Below are positions 13,501 through 25,326 of a DNA stretch of 64,000 bases, one piece after another. Origin of the DNA: Steinernema hermaphroditum (taxonomy: Eukaryota > Nematoda > Chromadorea > Rhabditida > Steinernematidae); contig CM059625.1 in the NCBI GenBank assembly GCA_030435675.1, forward strand, positions 6,510,001 to 6,574,000. The letters run 5' to 3'. A program made the position numbers and the translations under genes. The notes beneath the pieces were generated by a model. The model ran no database searches, was not told the DNA's origin, and saw nothing but the letters and a program-made list of their open reading frames with translations. How positions within the stretch are numbered: the stretch's first letter is position 1; each line of letters opens with the position of its first letter.

Positions 13501-14690
13501 AGCGGAAACTAATGCGGAAGTCGAGTTGTCAGCGAAAAGCTGCACACCTCCGATGACGACCGTTAATGACCCCAATTCATAGAGTACGAATTGGTTTGCT
13601 CCTCGAAGACTTTATGTGATTTGCTTGGCTTATTTTTAGTGCACCAATAGAACAAAAGACGAATGAAATTTATGGACACCTGAGAATGAAATTTATCGCG
13701 AGGTGTCAGCTACCGTAGCAGCTTCCCACGCGCATATGAAACCGGCATTGAACAGCACAATTTCGAGCTTCTCTTTAAATGTGTCCAAAACAAAGAAATT
13801 TTCAGCAAAAGGTTAAGTTATGACCAGGCTATGACCATAAACAAATGTAAGGCAGTGAACACATTTCTACTCACTTCATCATTCATCAGCTATTGAAGGT
13901 TTTCTAACCCATTCCCGCATCTTTTTCATATTTGATCTGCGACATCGGATTAAATTCAATTTTGCAACTAGACCGACATGTCAATTGAAGAAAAAATTTA
14001 GATCTCTCTCTAAAAACGCTGTCTTTTAACCATTTATATTTTGCAGACATTATCCATTTTCCTATAGTCATTTTTTTCCCTCAAATATTTGTCATGTTTC
14101 TCTGATCATTAATTGGATAATATTTGCATATATCTCTTGATAATTTGATTTTTCTGCGCTAATTTTTGGCTTGTCAAAAAGCCATTGGTCTCAAAAAAGG
14201 TGTAAAGGTTTGCGAAATGGTGATTTGTTTGAAACTGTGCCAGGTGTTCTCATTTGACGGTCTATTGCAAAGATCAGAGGAGGTGCAACTGTTTCATTAG
14301 TCTAAAGACAGGAACCGACGACAGCTGCAGACAGCTCTTTTTTCGTCATCTCCCACTTTCGTCCAGTCTGAACGGCCCCTTCTATAGTCACTATTGTGTA
14401 CGAGCTTCGATAAAAGTTGAACGGATGGTCTCAATGCTGCTGCATAAAATTTACCTTTGGGACGAGTCGGTCCATAGTGAAAGTCATTCCTCTTCCGTTT
14501 ACTTGCACTTTCTATTAGTCTTCTTTCCAGACGTCATTTGCAAACGTTCTTCCCATCTGACAATTTCAAGTCACTTAGAATCAAATGCTTTATTTCAGAA
14601 TCCACTGTTGTTTATTCATTGCATAGTCATAACGAAGTTAAAAAATAGCAAACTGGGGCGTTGGGGTATTTGTATAGTGGGTTATGTACA
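10538..14690. other. Gene-poor stretch
   Basis: No gene I can support. A GC-richer patch at 12610-12840 and a 116-codon minus-strand frame at 13225-13575 are the only coding-like segments; neither shows a domain or fits the neighbouring splice phases. It may hold promoter or 5' exons of the phosphoesterase gene. Confidence 0.4.
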
Positions 14691-17654
14691 CTAGAAGGAT
14701 AGCATCTGTTCTTGGGGCATAAAGAATACTTGCTGAAAAGGAACTGGTAAGCATTTCAGAGCAGTTAGACAGAAACTGACCAAATTATCGAAGTTCACGC
14801 CAGCGTGTAATCGAAGTTGCTCGAATTGTTCGAGGGACAGAGTCACTTGTTGCTGACCTTTCTCTCCAGTGTCCAGGATCAGCGTTCGCGTTTCCTCTTT
14901 TGAAGCGCTGATGTCGATGTCGGTCGGCACCAAGACATACATCGGCTCGTCTTGCGTCTGTGGAACAGAGCAAGGTTCGCTTTGCTCGACCTCGACGGTG
15001 GCACTCTAAACAGAATGTTTCTCTAGAATCCGCATATCGTGTTCTTACAGGATCTTGCGGTTCTTTTTTGATATCTTTGATGGGAGGAAGGGTCTGCACG
15101 GCGACGGAGGGTGGATCGTCCATTTCTTCGTCTTCGAAATGCTCCAAGAGGGTAGTCGAATCTAACTCGGAGGGGGGATATCGTTCAGGCGACGGTTCCT
15201 GAGAGGAATGAGCGGAACTAAGTGAAGGCACTCCATGTGAGGTATTGTCTTCCAGAAGAAGCTCGGGGGGAGTTAGAGGCATTTGACAGGTCTGAAGGTG
15301 AACATCCGGGTCATTTTCGATTTCTTCACCCAGTTTGCACGGGTGAGCTATTCGTCGATGGTACATGAGGGCATTGCGGTCGCCGAATGCCATTTCACAG
15401 CACCACCACGTAATGCGGCCTCTTTCGAGTTCAGCCCGGAAAGGCGGCAGTCCTTTGGTTTCAATTGTTGCGACGAAGGAGTTCCGAGAATGAACTCGGA
15501 GCATGTGGCGTATGAGAAGGGCCGGTTTTACCATAATCATTCCACATAGGTGACACGATGTCCTGAAAATCAATCCGAATAAGAAGTTTTCAGTAGACTG
15601 GGTAAGTGTAACTATTGCGGATCGCAAAAAAATACTCGCGACTTCTTTCTTTTTTTTTCGTAGGAAAAAGCAGAAGTTTCGGTAAAACACGACTTACCGG
15701 CACGGAGCTTCATCGCTGCTCTGCAGCACTCGCTCGTAGCACGTGTCGGACTGATCACTTTGCGACTTTCGGTGGGCACTTACACGTTGGCCGAGCGCAC
15801 TCGTAACTAAAAACAATGGCATGATAAAATAAGAACTATAAGCGACGATGCACACCGAAATGCGAGCGGAGCTTTAGTGGTGGTGAATCATAGGGTGTTC
15901 GTAGTATAGGCAAATTATGCTGCTCAGCCTTGTGCATGTTGAGATCGGTCATTGAAACGCACATCGTACCGCACCATTTGCATATGTATCTAAAACATAA
16001 TCAGAATACCTCTCGATAAGGAATAAGGGGTACGGTACATACTTTCGTTTCCGAAGATGCATTTGCTGCTTGTGAGTGGAGAGCTTCTTGTCGTCGGGAA
16101 AGACAAGGTGGCAGTCGAGACAGGTAAGTCGGACAACATGCTAAAATTCATATATTCTCGAACTAATTGTAAAAGGAGGTGCAAATGGACAGTGTGCCCC
16201 TTCACAAAAAGGGGCATTCTGGAAATGCTTTAAGATGTATGAACCCTACCGTACCTCTTCGCCATATACGGTGACCATATGCTCTCGCAGTTGGTCGTTC
16301 TTTTTATGCGCGCGTAAATGGTTGTCCAGAGCGGTCGGATGTTCGACGTTCACTAGTCGACCACATATTCGGCATGCTTCGAACGTCAAATTGGTGTTGT
16401 CTGAAAAGGTAACGATTTCAGGATGTCGCTTTGCACATCAGCGGGCCGAATTTTTTCTTATTTATTATGTGTTGTAGTTGTGATGTGTTTTTGGTGCAGG
16501 ATAGAGCTATTCATGCAACCGAGTCTTAGATGTAAAATACTGTGATGTGATATTTCTCAGAAATATCTCAAAAATCTGTCCTCTATGTTGGTAGTTCGGC
16601 CTCTTAAATGGACATGCACTGAACTGGATACTCAACACTTTCATCGCCAATCTTATCTCGTATCAAATGAATACGTTTAATAAATGTTTTTAAAAACCAC
16701 ACGCCTAATCAATTCAGAAACGTGACAATCAGTTCCACACCAACAATTCAAGAACTCACTGGGAATAACCGGAAGCGGCGTTCTCCGAACAATCGCGTCC
16801 CTCCTCTGCCATTCAACGGTGATCTTCACGATTTCCTCCATGACCTCGGTGATATGTTCAGGATGCGTTTCCCGCGTGTGGTTCTCAAGACCGTACGCAG
16901 TGAGGAAAATGCGATCCGAGCAATGAAAACAGGGATATGCTTCGATATCGTCAGCAATGCCTACACAACCACATCAGTCGACTGATTACAAAGTGGTGAC
17001 TAACCGGGCAGTTTTACTCGTTCCCCTAGAGATGCAATCGTGTTGAATGCGTACTTCTTGAACTGGCTCAAAAGTTCGGAACGATAGCCGTAACGAGTGG
17101 AGACTACGGGATATTCACGAGTTGTTGACGTTCCCGGTTGCACGTCGATGAAGGCAGACTCGGGAGAGACGCTCGCAACCCTCATAAGTCCCCCTTGAAC
17201 AACGACCCCTTTGCAGAGTTCATCTTCTAACATAGCATCGAAGCTATTCTTGAGACCTGAAGTGGCTGACGAGTCAGTAGAAAGCGACTCTGCGAATACC
17301 GTTTGCGTCGTTGTCACCGGGCGAAGACGGCTTTTCCTCCACTACTTCAGGCACAACACCGACTTCTTTAGATGTGCGCTTCTTGGCGACAATTTTTCGA
17401 GATCTAGAGATGATGCGCGGAGCCGCACGGAGAAGCCGAGGCTTCGTGAATCGCTGCAGATTGTCAGTGACTACATCCTCGTTTGACTCCGTTGACGATG
17501 GTCGCATTTCAGGCAGACCGCCGAATAATCGCAGCAGGACTCTCGGGACGAGAGGTGGAAGCCCACCGCCCGATTCTTTGGCGTCTGTAAATAGGCAAAC
17601 ATTCGTATTGCACATAAAATCCGCCAAATTCTTTGTTTCAAAGGGATAAGGCAT
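14691..17654 (-). CDS. C2H2 zinc-finger protein
   Basis: Ten exons, high to low: 17654-17318, 17256-17005, 16960-16760, 16400-16255, 16140-16043, 15989-15856, 15806-15698, 15562-15049, 15005-14781 and 14732-14691; about 685 aa with consistent phases. At least five widely spaced C2H2 fingers are visible: CFHC...H/H near residue 206, CRICG near 273, CLDCHLVF near 318, CKWCG near 346 and CHLCG near 430, plus an atypical CC-type finger after it. The TGEKP linkers of KRAB or Kruppel arrays are absent. The tail is acidic (EHFEDEEMDDPP) and then Gln-rich (GQQQVTLSLEQFEQL). Probably a nuclear DNA- or chromatin-binding protein; I cannot name the orthologue. The first exon is uncertain: an acceptor ending at 17585 suggests the true 5' end lies further upstream. 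Confidence 0.8.
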
Positions 17655-18942
17655 GTTGCGAAGATCACTTCTTCAGTACACAATTGCATCCTATCGACGT
17701 CGCACGCTTTCTGGCTCAGGCTCTTCTGTGTGGGACCATCACGTTACTGGAATTAGACACTTTATGTTTTGTGTTTCACCTTTAATTCAACGATATCGGT
17801 TTAGTTCAACATGAATTTTAATGCACAAGAAGCACGCATGACATTACTCATACAACAGTAGAATTTTTCTAGATTCTAGCCCAACACCTCAACTGCGCAC
17901 TTAAATCAAAGACTTCCGCAGAGCATTAGTGTTTGGAACGTTCTTTAGGGAAACATTCCACAAAAAATCGTGCGTTGCTTGAAATCTAGCTTAAAAGGAA
18001 CGTATGGAATTGAACTACAAAATAAAGTAGAAACATCACTACTATAAGGAGCCAACCACAACTTGCAAATTGCCATAATGGCGAGCCGACAACCAACTAC
18101 CAAGCTGTTACCGTGGAGACTCAGTTGACCAACTGCATTCGAAATGAGGATCGAGCGAAAAACCAATAGTCATTTCATAAACATCAACAACGCATTCTTC
18201 GTGTTTTGCGCCAAATCTTCATTTTATTAATTATGAAGATTTGGGGATGCACTCTACCAAGAGGTAGCTTGGAACTTCCCCGCAAATGCGTCATAGAAAC
18301 AAATATTGCGTTACGTGTTATGCAAAAAAACTATTTCGAAGGCAAAAGCAACTTTTTTGAGCAGTAACCCTAAACAGCGAATGCTTATCTTTCGACATAC
18401 GTCTACTGATATGCTCTCAATAGACCATTTAAATTATGAATTTTTTCATCTGCAGTTTAGTATAAGAAATGTAGAACAGCAATGAGTATGTAAATTATTT
18501 CTTCACTTACAAATACTTACTCCTTTCAGACACGACTGCCTTATTTTTACTATGCTGTAGGACACGAATCTTACGCCTTGATTTGTGAAACATTGTGTTT
18601 CTGTTACTAACATATAGAAGACACAAACCCCAATGTATATAAAAACATTAGTGCAAAACAACTCCACTTAGGAAAAAGATCACTTTACACTAACATAGTA
18701 ATGTACTTGACGTCTTCTACGAGTAACTGCAGTAGAGGTCACAAGCACATTCAGGATGTTTTCCAGATGAAAAGCACTAACGTCATCTGCAAGATACGCG
18801 AAGTGTGCAATAAGTGTGTCGAGGCAAGAAAAGTAACGTATGTACTTTGTGAAATGACGCCCTTACTCGGCAAACTCAAGAACATTCGTCCACTGTCTAC
18901 AGTATATATACTGTTGTATAATGGAAGCTAACCATACCAAAG
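17655..18942. other. Intergenic
   Basis: Only short frames without signal or domain. It may hold 5' exons of the zinc-finger gene and the promoter of the small peptide gene at 18943. Confidence 0.4.
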
Positions 18943-19333
18943 ATGAAGGTGGTCTCTGTTCTCCTGATTGCTCTTCTGGCTGCTATGGCGCTCGGCTATC
19001 CGGACGCCGAGAAGCCTTCCGATGGCCCCGAGGGAAAGGGGCATCCCGATCTTCCTAACAATGAAGAAGGTGTCGAGCCAGCAATCGGAGGCGGAACACT
19101 CCCTTCGGATCCATCTTTGGACGGAAAGGAACCGGGAGACGGCAAACCGTAGGTGCATCCTTTCTGTACATTTGGAGTCATTCACACCTTTCAGTGTACT
19201 CCGATCTCGGCGCTATGGCTACGGCTGTTGCTATGGTTACGGATACGGTTATGGGTATGGATATGGCTACGGATATGGATACTACCCATACTACAACCCA
19301 CTCAACAACCTGCTCGCTCTTCTTGGAAAGTAG
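18943..19333 (+). CDS. Secreted Tyr-Gly-rich peptide precursor
   Basis: Two exons, 18943-19148 and 19195-19333, about 114 aa. A clear signal peptide (MKVVSVLLIALLAAMALG) is followed by an acidic/Pro/Gly propeptide, an RSRR basic cleavage site, and a mature part made of YG repeats with one adjacent cysteine pair (YGYGCCYGYG), ending in PLNNLLALLGK. Processed Tyr/Gly-rich peptides of this design are known in nematodes as neuropeptide-like or antimicrobial peptides of the epidermis. The specific function here is inferred, and a structural (cuticle or eggshell) role is also possible. The splice places the basic site at the exon 2 boundary. Confidence 0.8.
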
Positions 19334-20233
19334 ACAGTTTAAGAAGCACAGAAGTACAGTCTTCTGATGAAACGCGTTTTATTAACAATTGATTTTGTAA
19401 AGAAATATAACAAGATAAAGAATCTTTTTCATAATAGACGGTAACACAAGATAGCGCTGACGACAACTTCACCCAGATATTTCTGTTAGCTCAAGAAAGG
19501 TAGTTTTTGGCGGTGGTTCTAAAAAGTATACCATGCCATGTTGAATTAAGGGTAGTTACTACTCTCGGACTCTCACTCGTGTAGCGGTGGCGAGCGGTCG
19601 GTCCTTCCGGTCGCTCTCTGAGTGTCTGGTTGATCAGATGGCAAACCCCGTGGCAGTTGTGACTGCTCCGGCTTCCAGATGGAATTGGAACACCCGGAAG
19701 TCGTAGTCCCACCACCGCTGACAACAAGTCACGTGAGAAGTCACGTGAGAAGTCGTCCTGAAGGTCTGACCGACGCTATGAGGACGCCACCACCAGCGAA
19801 GACGCAACTCCCGGACCACGGACTCCTCTCTCCGAAGCAGATGCGAGCTCGGAAGCATCCGCTGTGCCGCAAACGCCCGCGAAGAAGATGTTCCGTCGCC
19901 ATTTCCTGAATTTCGCCGATTACCAGATGCCCTGTGAAGCGCGCCGTCAACGACCGGTTCGACACCACTGCTACGCGAAGCCTGCAGCATTGAGACATCC
20001 TTTGTTTGTCTATTTTTCGGTGTCCTGCCTGCAAGGCGAATAGCCTTTGATTCGGGAAATAAAGTAAAGTAAAGTACTCTCACTTTGTTCGACTTTTGCG
20101 ACCTTATTTAGACCTTATTTTGCGACGCTATCAAATGAAAGGAAATTCCATGAGTATTTGCTGGGCAATAATCTCGACCATTCCGCCGAAAGTGAGGAGT
20201 GATGGTGTCTTCATCTGGTTAATACACAGCCGT
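19334..20233. other. Intergenic, repeat-derived
   Basis: No gene. Bases about 19610-19700 resemble 33095-33190. A short tandem GTCACGTGAGAA sits near 19727. The stretch ends at about 20020-20075 with a retroposon-like tail (AATAGCCTTTGATTCGGGAA then repeated AAAGT units). Confidence 0.5.
20010..20078 (+). repeat. Retroposon-like 3' tail
   Basis: The sequence TAGCCTTTGATTCGGGAAAT followed by AAAGTAAAGTAAAGT resembles the tail at 4262-4297 and, more weakly, 26050-26090. A shared 3' end with a short simple repeat is typical of non-LTR retrotransposon or SINE copies. No reverse transcriptase is visible nearby. Confidence 0.5.
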
Positions 20234-20645
20234 CCTTCGTGAAAGTGGAGTCTTGAAGAATGGTCTGCGTGGTGCTGGCCTTCCAGCAATCGACTATCCT
20301 GCTCCACCACCACCAGCAGACTTCACCGGCAATGACAGTTCCGTCAATATGTATTACATTCCATTCCTTCAAATGCCATCTACAAAGGTACGGAATAACA
20401 TAGACTAGCAGATATATTATGTGTACAGGTTATAATGATTCTCTTGTGCTCTGTCACGTTTATGTTCGGATATTATGGCCTTCATCTATTGGTTTGGAGT
20501 TGTTCGATGTTTTGCCAGAAGAAACCGTACTTTCAGTCTTCTTAAAAGCTCGCGAACAGTACTTCAGTTTCTACCCAATGTTTGGTACACTGAAGGCGAA
20601 GTTGATTATCCTAAACAATAAATGAAGATTAAGGAGTACCGTTAC
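20234..20645 (+). pseudogene. Broken partial copy of the Patched gene (exons 11-12)
   Basis: Strongly similar to the - strand Patched gene exons 11 and 12 (59683-59209) and, in reduced form, to the intron between them, so it is a genomic duplication and not a processed copy. It has lost about 33 bp in the exon 11 part, about 7 bp near 20490 and about 4 bp near 20600, and has a CAA to TAA change (about 20622), so the frame is broken. It is inverted relative to its source, and a mariner-type element sits about 90 bp beyond its recognisable end. Confidence 0.9.
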
Positions 20646-20733
20646 AAAATTCATATATTCTCTAGCAGTACAATGACCGTATTTTTCTGTGTTGTGTTTT
20701 ACTTGAAGTGTCGTCATTCCGCCCGCCTTTTTA

Positions 20734-21544
20734 TTGGGTTGATCCATGAAAAATGGCAGATTTTGAGAGCATCCTTTAATTTGACAATATTTGCTCCCAT
20801 GAACATGCCAGGGTACGTTGATGAGTCAGTTAATTCTCTCCCCACACTATGATTAGCGACTTGTCCATTACATTCCTCCTGATGTTGAAGTCCTATTCTG
20901 TCGTGATGGCCATTTTTCTCGAGATGACGAACAGCGACTTGATGTACGGTCAGCTTATCGTATATTAGTGTGATGGCCTGTAACTGCTTTCAACCACGTA
21001 CATCCTCGGGTCATCTTCGCTGTGCTGCTGATATATGACAACATGAGCTTTTGGCACCTCGAGATGGCGAAATGCGAAGTGATATACGGGCTCCCTATGG
21101 CACTAATTGTGTGATGGACGTTGACTGTCTTCAACCACGTGTCATTGAGTCTTAACTGCAGAACGCCCCTATGGCTGTTCCCATCATATGTCATAACATA
21201 AGCAAATCTCAAAACGATGACCTTGTCGGATCAGCATGCCTCGTAAACTCCAATGATTCCAATAGGTTAAGTACCATAACAGATAATAGAGACATGTAGC
21301 AGCTAGCTATCACTCACAGCTACCATGCCCACATCGTGACTCCACAAGGTGATTTAAACTTTAAGGAAATGGAGGCCAAATGTTTAAAAAATGCCCCTAG
21401 GATTCCCAAAAAGTCCAACTACCTGAGACCGCGTGTTAAGAGGTTGACCTCCATAATGGCTCTCCACTATGGGAATGACATGCATACACATGTGTTAAGA
21501 AACTGCTACTTAAACCGTCCACCATTTTTCATGGATCAACCCAA
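20734..21544. mobile_element. Mariner-type MITE, copy 1
   Basis: Terminal inverted repeats of about 23 bp: TTGGGTTGATCCATGAAA at 20734 and its complement ending at 21544. TA precedes the left end and CA (a decayed TA) follows the right end. The interior has no transposase frame and is shared with the elements at 27740 and 52223, for example TAGCTATCACTCACAGCTAC. Non-autonomous. Confidence 0.85.
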
Positions 21545-21594
21545 CATGGATCAAACCATCTGTACAGCTTGTTGAATGCAAATCAGACATGCCC

Positions 21595-21720
21595 TTTGTG
21601 AGACAGTCTAGACAGCCAGCTCACCCTATATATAGCTTGTTTCACTGAGTCATTGTATACTCGTTGTCTGCTACGAGTAAGGGAGCGGTCGTTCATTCCC
21701 TGTGTTCTGCCCTTCCAAGG
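21595..21720. repeat. Dispersed repeat beside the SET gene
   Basis: Bases GACAGTCTAGACAGCC to GAGTAAGGGAGCGGTC and onward resemble 33458-33570. The repeat occupies the region immediately upstream of the SET-domain gene, so that gene's promoter region may be repeat-derived. Confidence 0.5.
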
Positions 21721-21757
21721 ACCCGGACTGTCATTTCTTACTTTCAGAACATTAACA

Positions 21758-22468
21758 ATGAATCCGTGCGATTTTAAGATGAGCAGCCTCTGGCCAAAGC
21801 GCGTACCCGAGAAGTCCAATCAACAAGAAGCAGAGCGGAAGACAGCCACGAGTCGAAGCGTTTTGACGCACGGAGCAAAGGCTAAGCTTCTGAACAAAGC
21901 CGTGAAGCTCTTCGAGGATTTGGAAAAGGAGAAAAAGGTTTCAATGTGGCATCTAGAATTTTGCCATGTCCTTGCTTTTTCAGAATGTAGAATGGGACCT
22001 CGGCTTGCAGACCTCACCCATCCACCATTTTGGAATGTTCGCCAATGAGAAGATACCCAAGGGCCATGTTGTCATGGAGTATGTGGGAATCGTGATCCGG
22101 AATGTTGTCGCCGACCAACGGGAAGCGATGTACAAGTCCCGTGGTATCCACTCAACATACATGTTCCGCTGGGATAGAGACACGGTAAACTAGCGCTTAA
22201 AATAACCAAGTAACCTTTAAATCTTCAGATCATTGACGCAACTGAGGAAGGGAATTATGCCCGTTTCGTTAATCACAGTTGCGAAGCAAATTGTGAATCG
22301 AAATTGTCCATCATCAACGGCAAAAAGCGAATATTCTTTGTTTCCCTTTACGACATCGAGCCCGGCGAAGAACTCACATTGGACTACCGCTTCGACATGG
22401 AAGAAGATGAGTCGAAACGCGTGCTCTGCAACTGTGGAACCCCATCTTGTCGAAAATACCTGTGCTGA
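21758..22468 (+). CDS. SET1/MLL-type SET-domain protein (histone methyltransferase-like)
   Basis: Three exons, 21758-21937, 21984-22184 and 22229-22468, about 206 aa. A short Lys-rich N-terminus is followed by a complete SET domain: GMFANEKIPKGHVVMEYVG, YMFRWDRDTVNIIDAT, the cofactor-binding RFVNHSCEANC (about residue 139), GEELTLDYRF, and a post-SET cysteine cluster CNCGTPSCRKYLC. The pattern is that of SET1/MLL H3K4 methyltransferases, whose usual members exceed 1000 aa. Here the SET module stands nearly alone, with repeats directly upstream. An acceptor-like CTTTCAG ends at 21747, eleven bases before the ATG, so it may be a trans-splice site or the 5' edge of an internal exon. Catalytic residues look intact. 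Confidence 0.8.
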
Positions 22469-22718
22469 TTGTTTTATTGAGCGTTTTTGATATTGGTCGA
22501 TTTTCGGTTCCATCTACGTGTTTATGAGTCAAAGTAGGGCTTACGGCGAATCATGCGGAAGAGGACAGTCTGGGATGATCACTGTACCATTGAGGTATGC
22601 AGTACCGCTAGAGCATTTGCCGATCAAAGACATTTTATAGGAATTTTTTTATTTTTTGACGATCATTTGACGAAGTGAGCCTATTTAGCTGTCCAGAAAT
22701 GATAGGTTCACTCAACTA
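22469..22718. other. Intergenic
   Basis: Nothing recognised except the left half of an outer inverted repeat, AATGATAGGTTCAC at about 22698, matched by its complement at about 23783. Confidence 0.4.
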
Positions 22719-23519
22719 CAGGGTATTCAGAAAGTTCTGCAACACAAAAATGACATGATTTTTGAAACAAAAAAAGTTTTATCGGAAAACAAACTACACG
22801 TTATTCAGCGCGCAAAACTACATACATACAGCGTGGATATCTCCTAAAGTGGCCACCCCCAACATCGATATAGGCTTGAAAACGTTTCTTGAAAATTAGG
22901 CCGAGGCACGCAGGGGTTTCCAGACTAATTTCTTCCTAGGCTGGCTCCACTGTTCTCTTCAAAGAGTCTGTGATGGCGTTGCGTCTTCGCCAGGCCTTCT
23001 TCTCCAAAATGTCGGTTAAAAAATGTTCACGGCTCATTCTGTAGCACTCAAGCTGGAGATTATCACTAATAAGCGTTCGTATCGATTCTTGGTTGATTCC
23101 GTGGACTTTCACCAACTTCCTCAGCGAACGCTCAGGATTCCGCTAGGTTTTTTGTTGGACCAGTTTTCGGATCGCTGAATTTCTCGATGTCTTCGGTATT
23201 CCGTTTTGGGGAAGGTACTTGATCCCTTGAGTCTCCTGGAATCGATCCCGCACTCGTTTGATGGCATATCGGGGCACTTTTAGGTCCTTGTAGATGTTAG
23301 GGTTTGACTGTCTAGCACGGTGCCGAGTGCCCATAACAAAACGCAGTTTTTCGGAGCCCAATTTTTTTCAAATAAAAGTGAATAAAAGTCTCAAAAACAG
23401 TGAATAAGGGGTAAAAGGGACTGGCAAATATTAATACATCGTTTAAAGCTCTCAGAGATGTGCATAAAATCGCAAAAATCGAACATTTCGATGTGTTGCA
23501 GAACTTTCTGAACACCCTG
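22719..23519 (-). mobile_element. Internally deleted Tc1/mariner-family element
   Basis: Terminal inverted repeats CAGGGTATTCAGAAAGTT at 22719 and the complement of CAGGGTGTTCAGAAAGTT ending at 23519, about 28 bp with one mismatch. TA lies at the left flank and CA at the right. On the minus strand, 23361-23143 and then about 23150-22840 encode a helix-turn-helix transposase N-terminal half (NPERSLRKLVKVHGINQESI, HFLTDILEKKAWRRRNAITD) interrupted by stops. The DDE catalytic half is missing. It is dead and non-autonomous. Confidence 0.8.
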
Positions 23520-25326
23520 CATTATGTGCAGTTTTCGTCGTTTTTTCTGTGTCTGTCTCTTGATATTCATCTTCTACCGTATTGCGGGGTAATAATCCGT
23601 TAGAAGCCGCACCTCTTGCCCAACCGAGGTCGAAAAAACCCCAAAAAAAAAGAAAATTTCAAAATTCCTATCAAATGCCTTTGGTCGGCAAACGCTCAAC
23701 CGTTATTTTACACGCTCTTTCCAGCTGTGAAATCCATTCTTTGAAAATGATTGTAGATGGCCTAAAACGACTGAAAAAGTAGGTGAACCTATCATTTTAT
23801 TTTACAATGTATGCGAGAGGAAATTTTCTTTGCCATAAAATAAGGTACAAAAACAATAAGTATTATTAGACTTGTCCCCTTTCGTTGTGTAGTCTTGACA
23901 CGCCGTTTTGGGCGCCAAAAAAATTGTGTCCGAAGTCTTCGTCATTTTTCTCCATGTTTTCGTGCGCTTTTTTGGAGAACTGCAATGGAATATCTGTTCT
24001 TCATCGAAAGAGTCGGAGATGGCGTCCAAATCGAAGATACGGTAATCCACTTGATGTGTCGTTATTTGTTACCGTTGGTCTTGTACGTGTGTCTCAAAAT
24101 GACCTTTCTTGTTGTCCCTTGAAGTCACGACATCTGCTTACAGTGTGTTCAGTAATATCGGCATTATGCGAGCGTGCTCGAAATTGACTATATCCCCAAA
24201 TTATGAGAGCCTATAGTCTAACACAAGCAACGATGGCCAAGACAGACCGCTCACTCTACTTCTGCAGAGAGTCAGTAAGGAGCGAAGTCAAATCTTTCAG
24301 TATCAATGTTCCAACACTGCTTTACAGTTTCGCTCATCATCAGTACGCACAGCGTGTGGAATATGTGTATTTTCCAACCTCGTAATACTTTCAACATGAA
24401 CAACGATCTCCAATATTTCTGCAGAACTGACGATTTCATTGTTAATTCCCTCCTTATTTACCGCCTTTTCTGCTGTAGAAAAAACTCTGCAGAGCAATCA
24501 ACTGGTTAGCGTCCCGTCCACTTTTTAGCAATATGAACGGCGGTAAACAACGTGTTGCACAGAAAACTCTTTCAACTATTTTCTCTCCTTTAACACAACA
24601 ACAGACTGAGCAAAAAGGTATGTTCCTTAGAATCATCGTCTTCTCACATTCTCCGGAAGCCATCGGATATCCTTTAGTTCACCAACACGCATTAAGTGAC
24701 TTCTAAATACAGCCAACTGCAAACGATAATGTACATACTTCTGACTTACTGTATCCGGACGGGCGATAATGAGTTCGAAAGTACGAAGATGATGCAAAAG
24801 AGAAGCGAGAGGATAGTGCCGACGCGCATTTTCGGTTCCGCTCGTCTACAGGTTCGTTCCGCGGTGTTCAGAGGCAAACGGGTTTCGAGCCAAACTAACT
24901 GCTCTGTGTTTACTGACTAAGAGTGTGAAGGGCTGACACGAGCTGAAAGCTAGAAGCATCTCAAAATGCGCTATGATCCGTCAAGGGACGGAATTGCTTT
25001 GAACACATATTTTGAATTCCTGCATCGTTGCAGGTTGCATGTTTACCGCATGACGGCACTCAAATGTAACAACATTTGTGTTTACAATTTAGATATAGGC
25101 CCTGTTTTTGCTCCATTTAAACGTTTGTCAACGAATGACATATACAACTTAACATGTCTTGTTGGCAATAAATAGGCCATGTTAAGTCACCAATCTTTAA
25201 AGGATCATGTTTTTTGTGCCATGAACACAGTGCGTTGATCTAATAACAAGCCGGTTTTCGTACTGTAGGCAAGGTTATAAAAGAGCGTGGGGCGGAAACT
25301 TCGTTGGCACAAGCTTTTGACAGAAA
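23520..25326. other. Intergenic
   Basis: Short frames only, none with a domain, signal peptide or splice support. Confidence 0.4.

Noticed and set aside
13225..13575. 116-codon minus-strand frame as an upstream exon of the phosphoesterase gene
   Set aside because: No domain, and no donor in the phase needed to join the next exon without a weak site.
16144..16230. Short extra exon between zinc fingers
   Set aside because: Reading through it hits a stop; direct splicing from 16255 to 16140 keeps the frame and both fingers.
20955..21575. Protein-coding frames inside the first MITE
   Set aside because: They lie within a TIR-bounded element and are not shared as open frames by its other copies.
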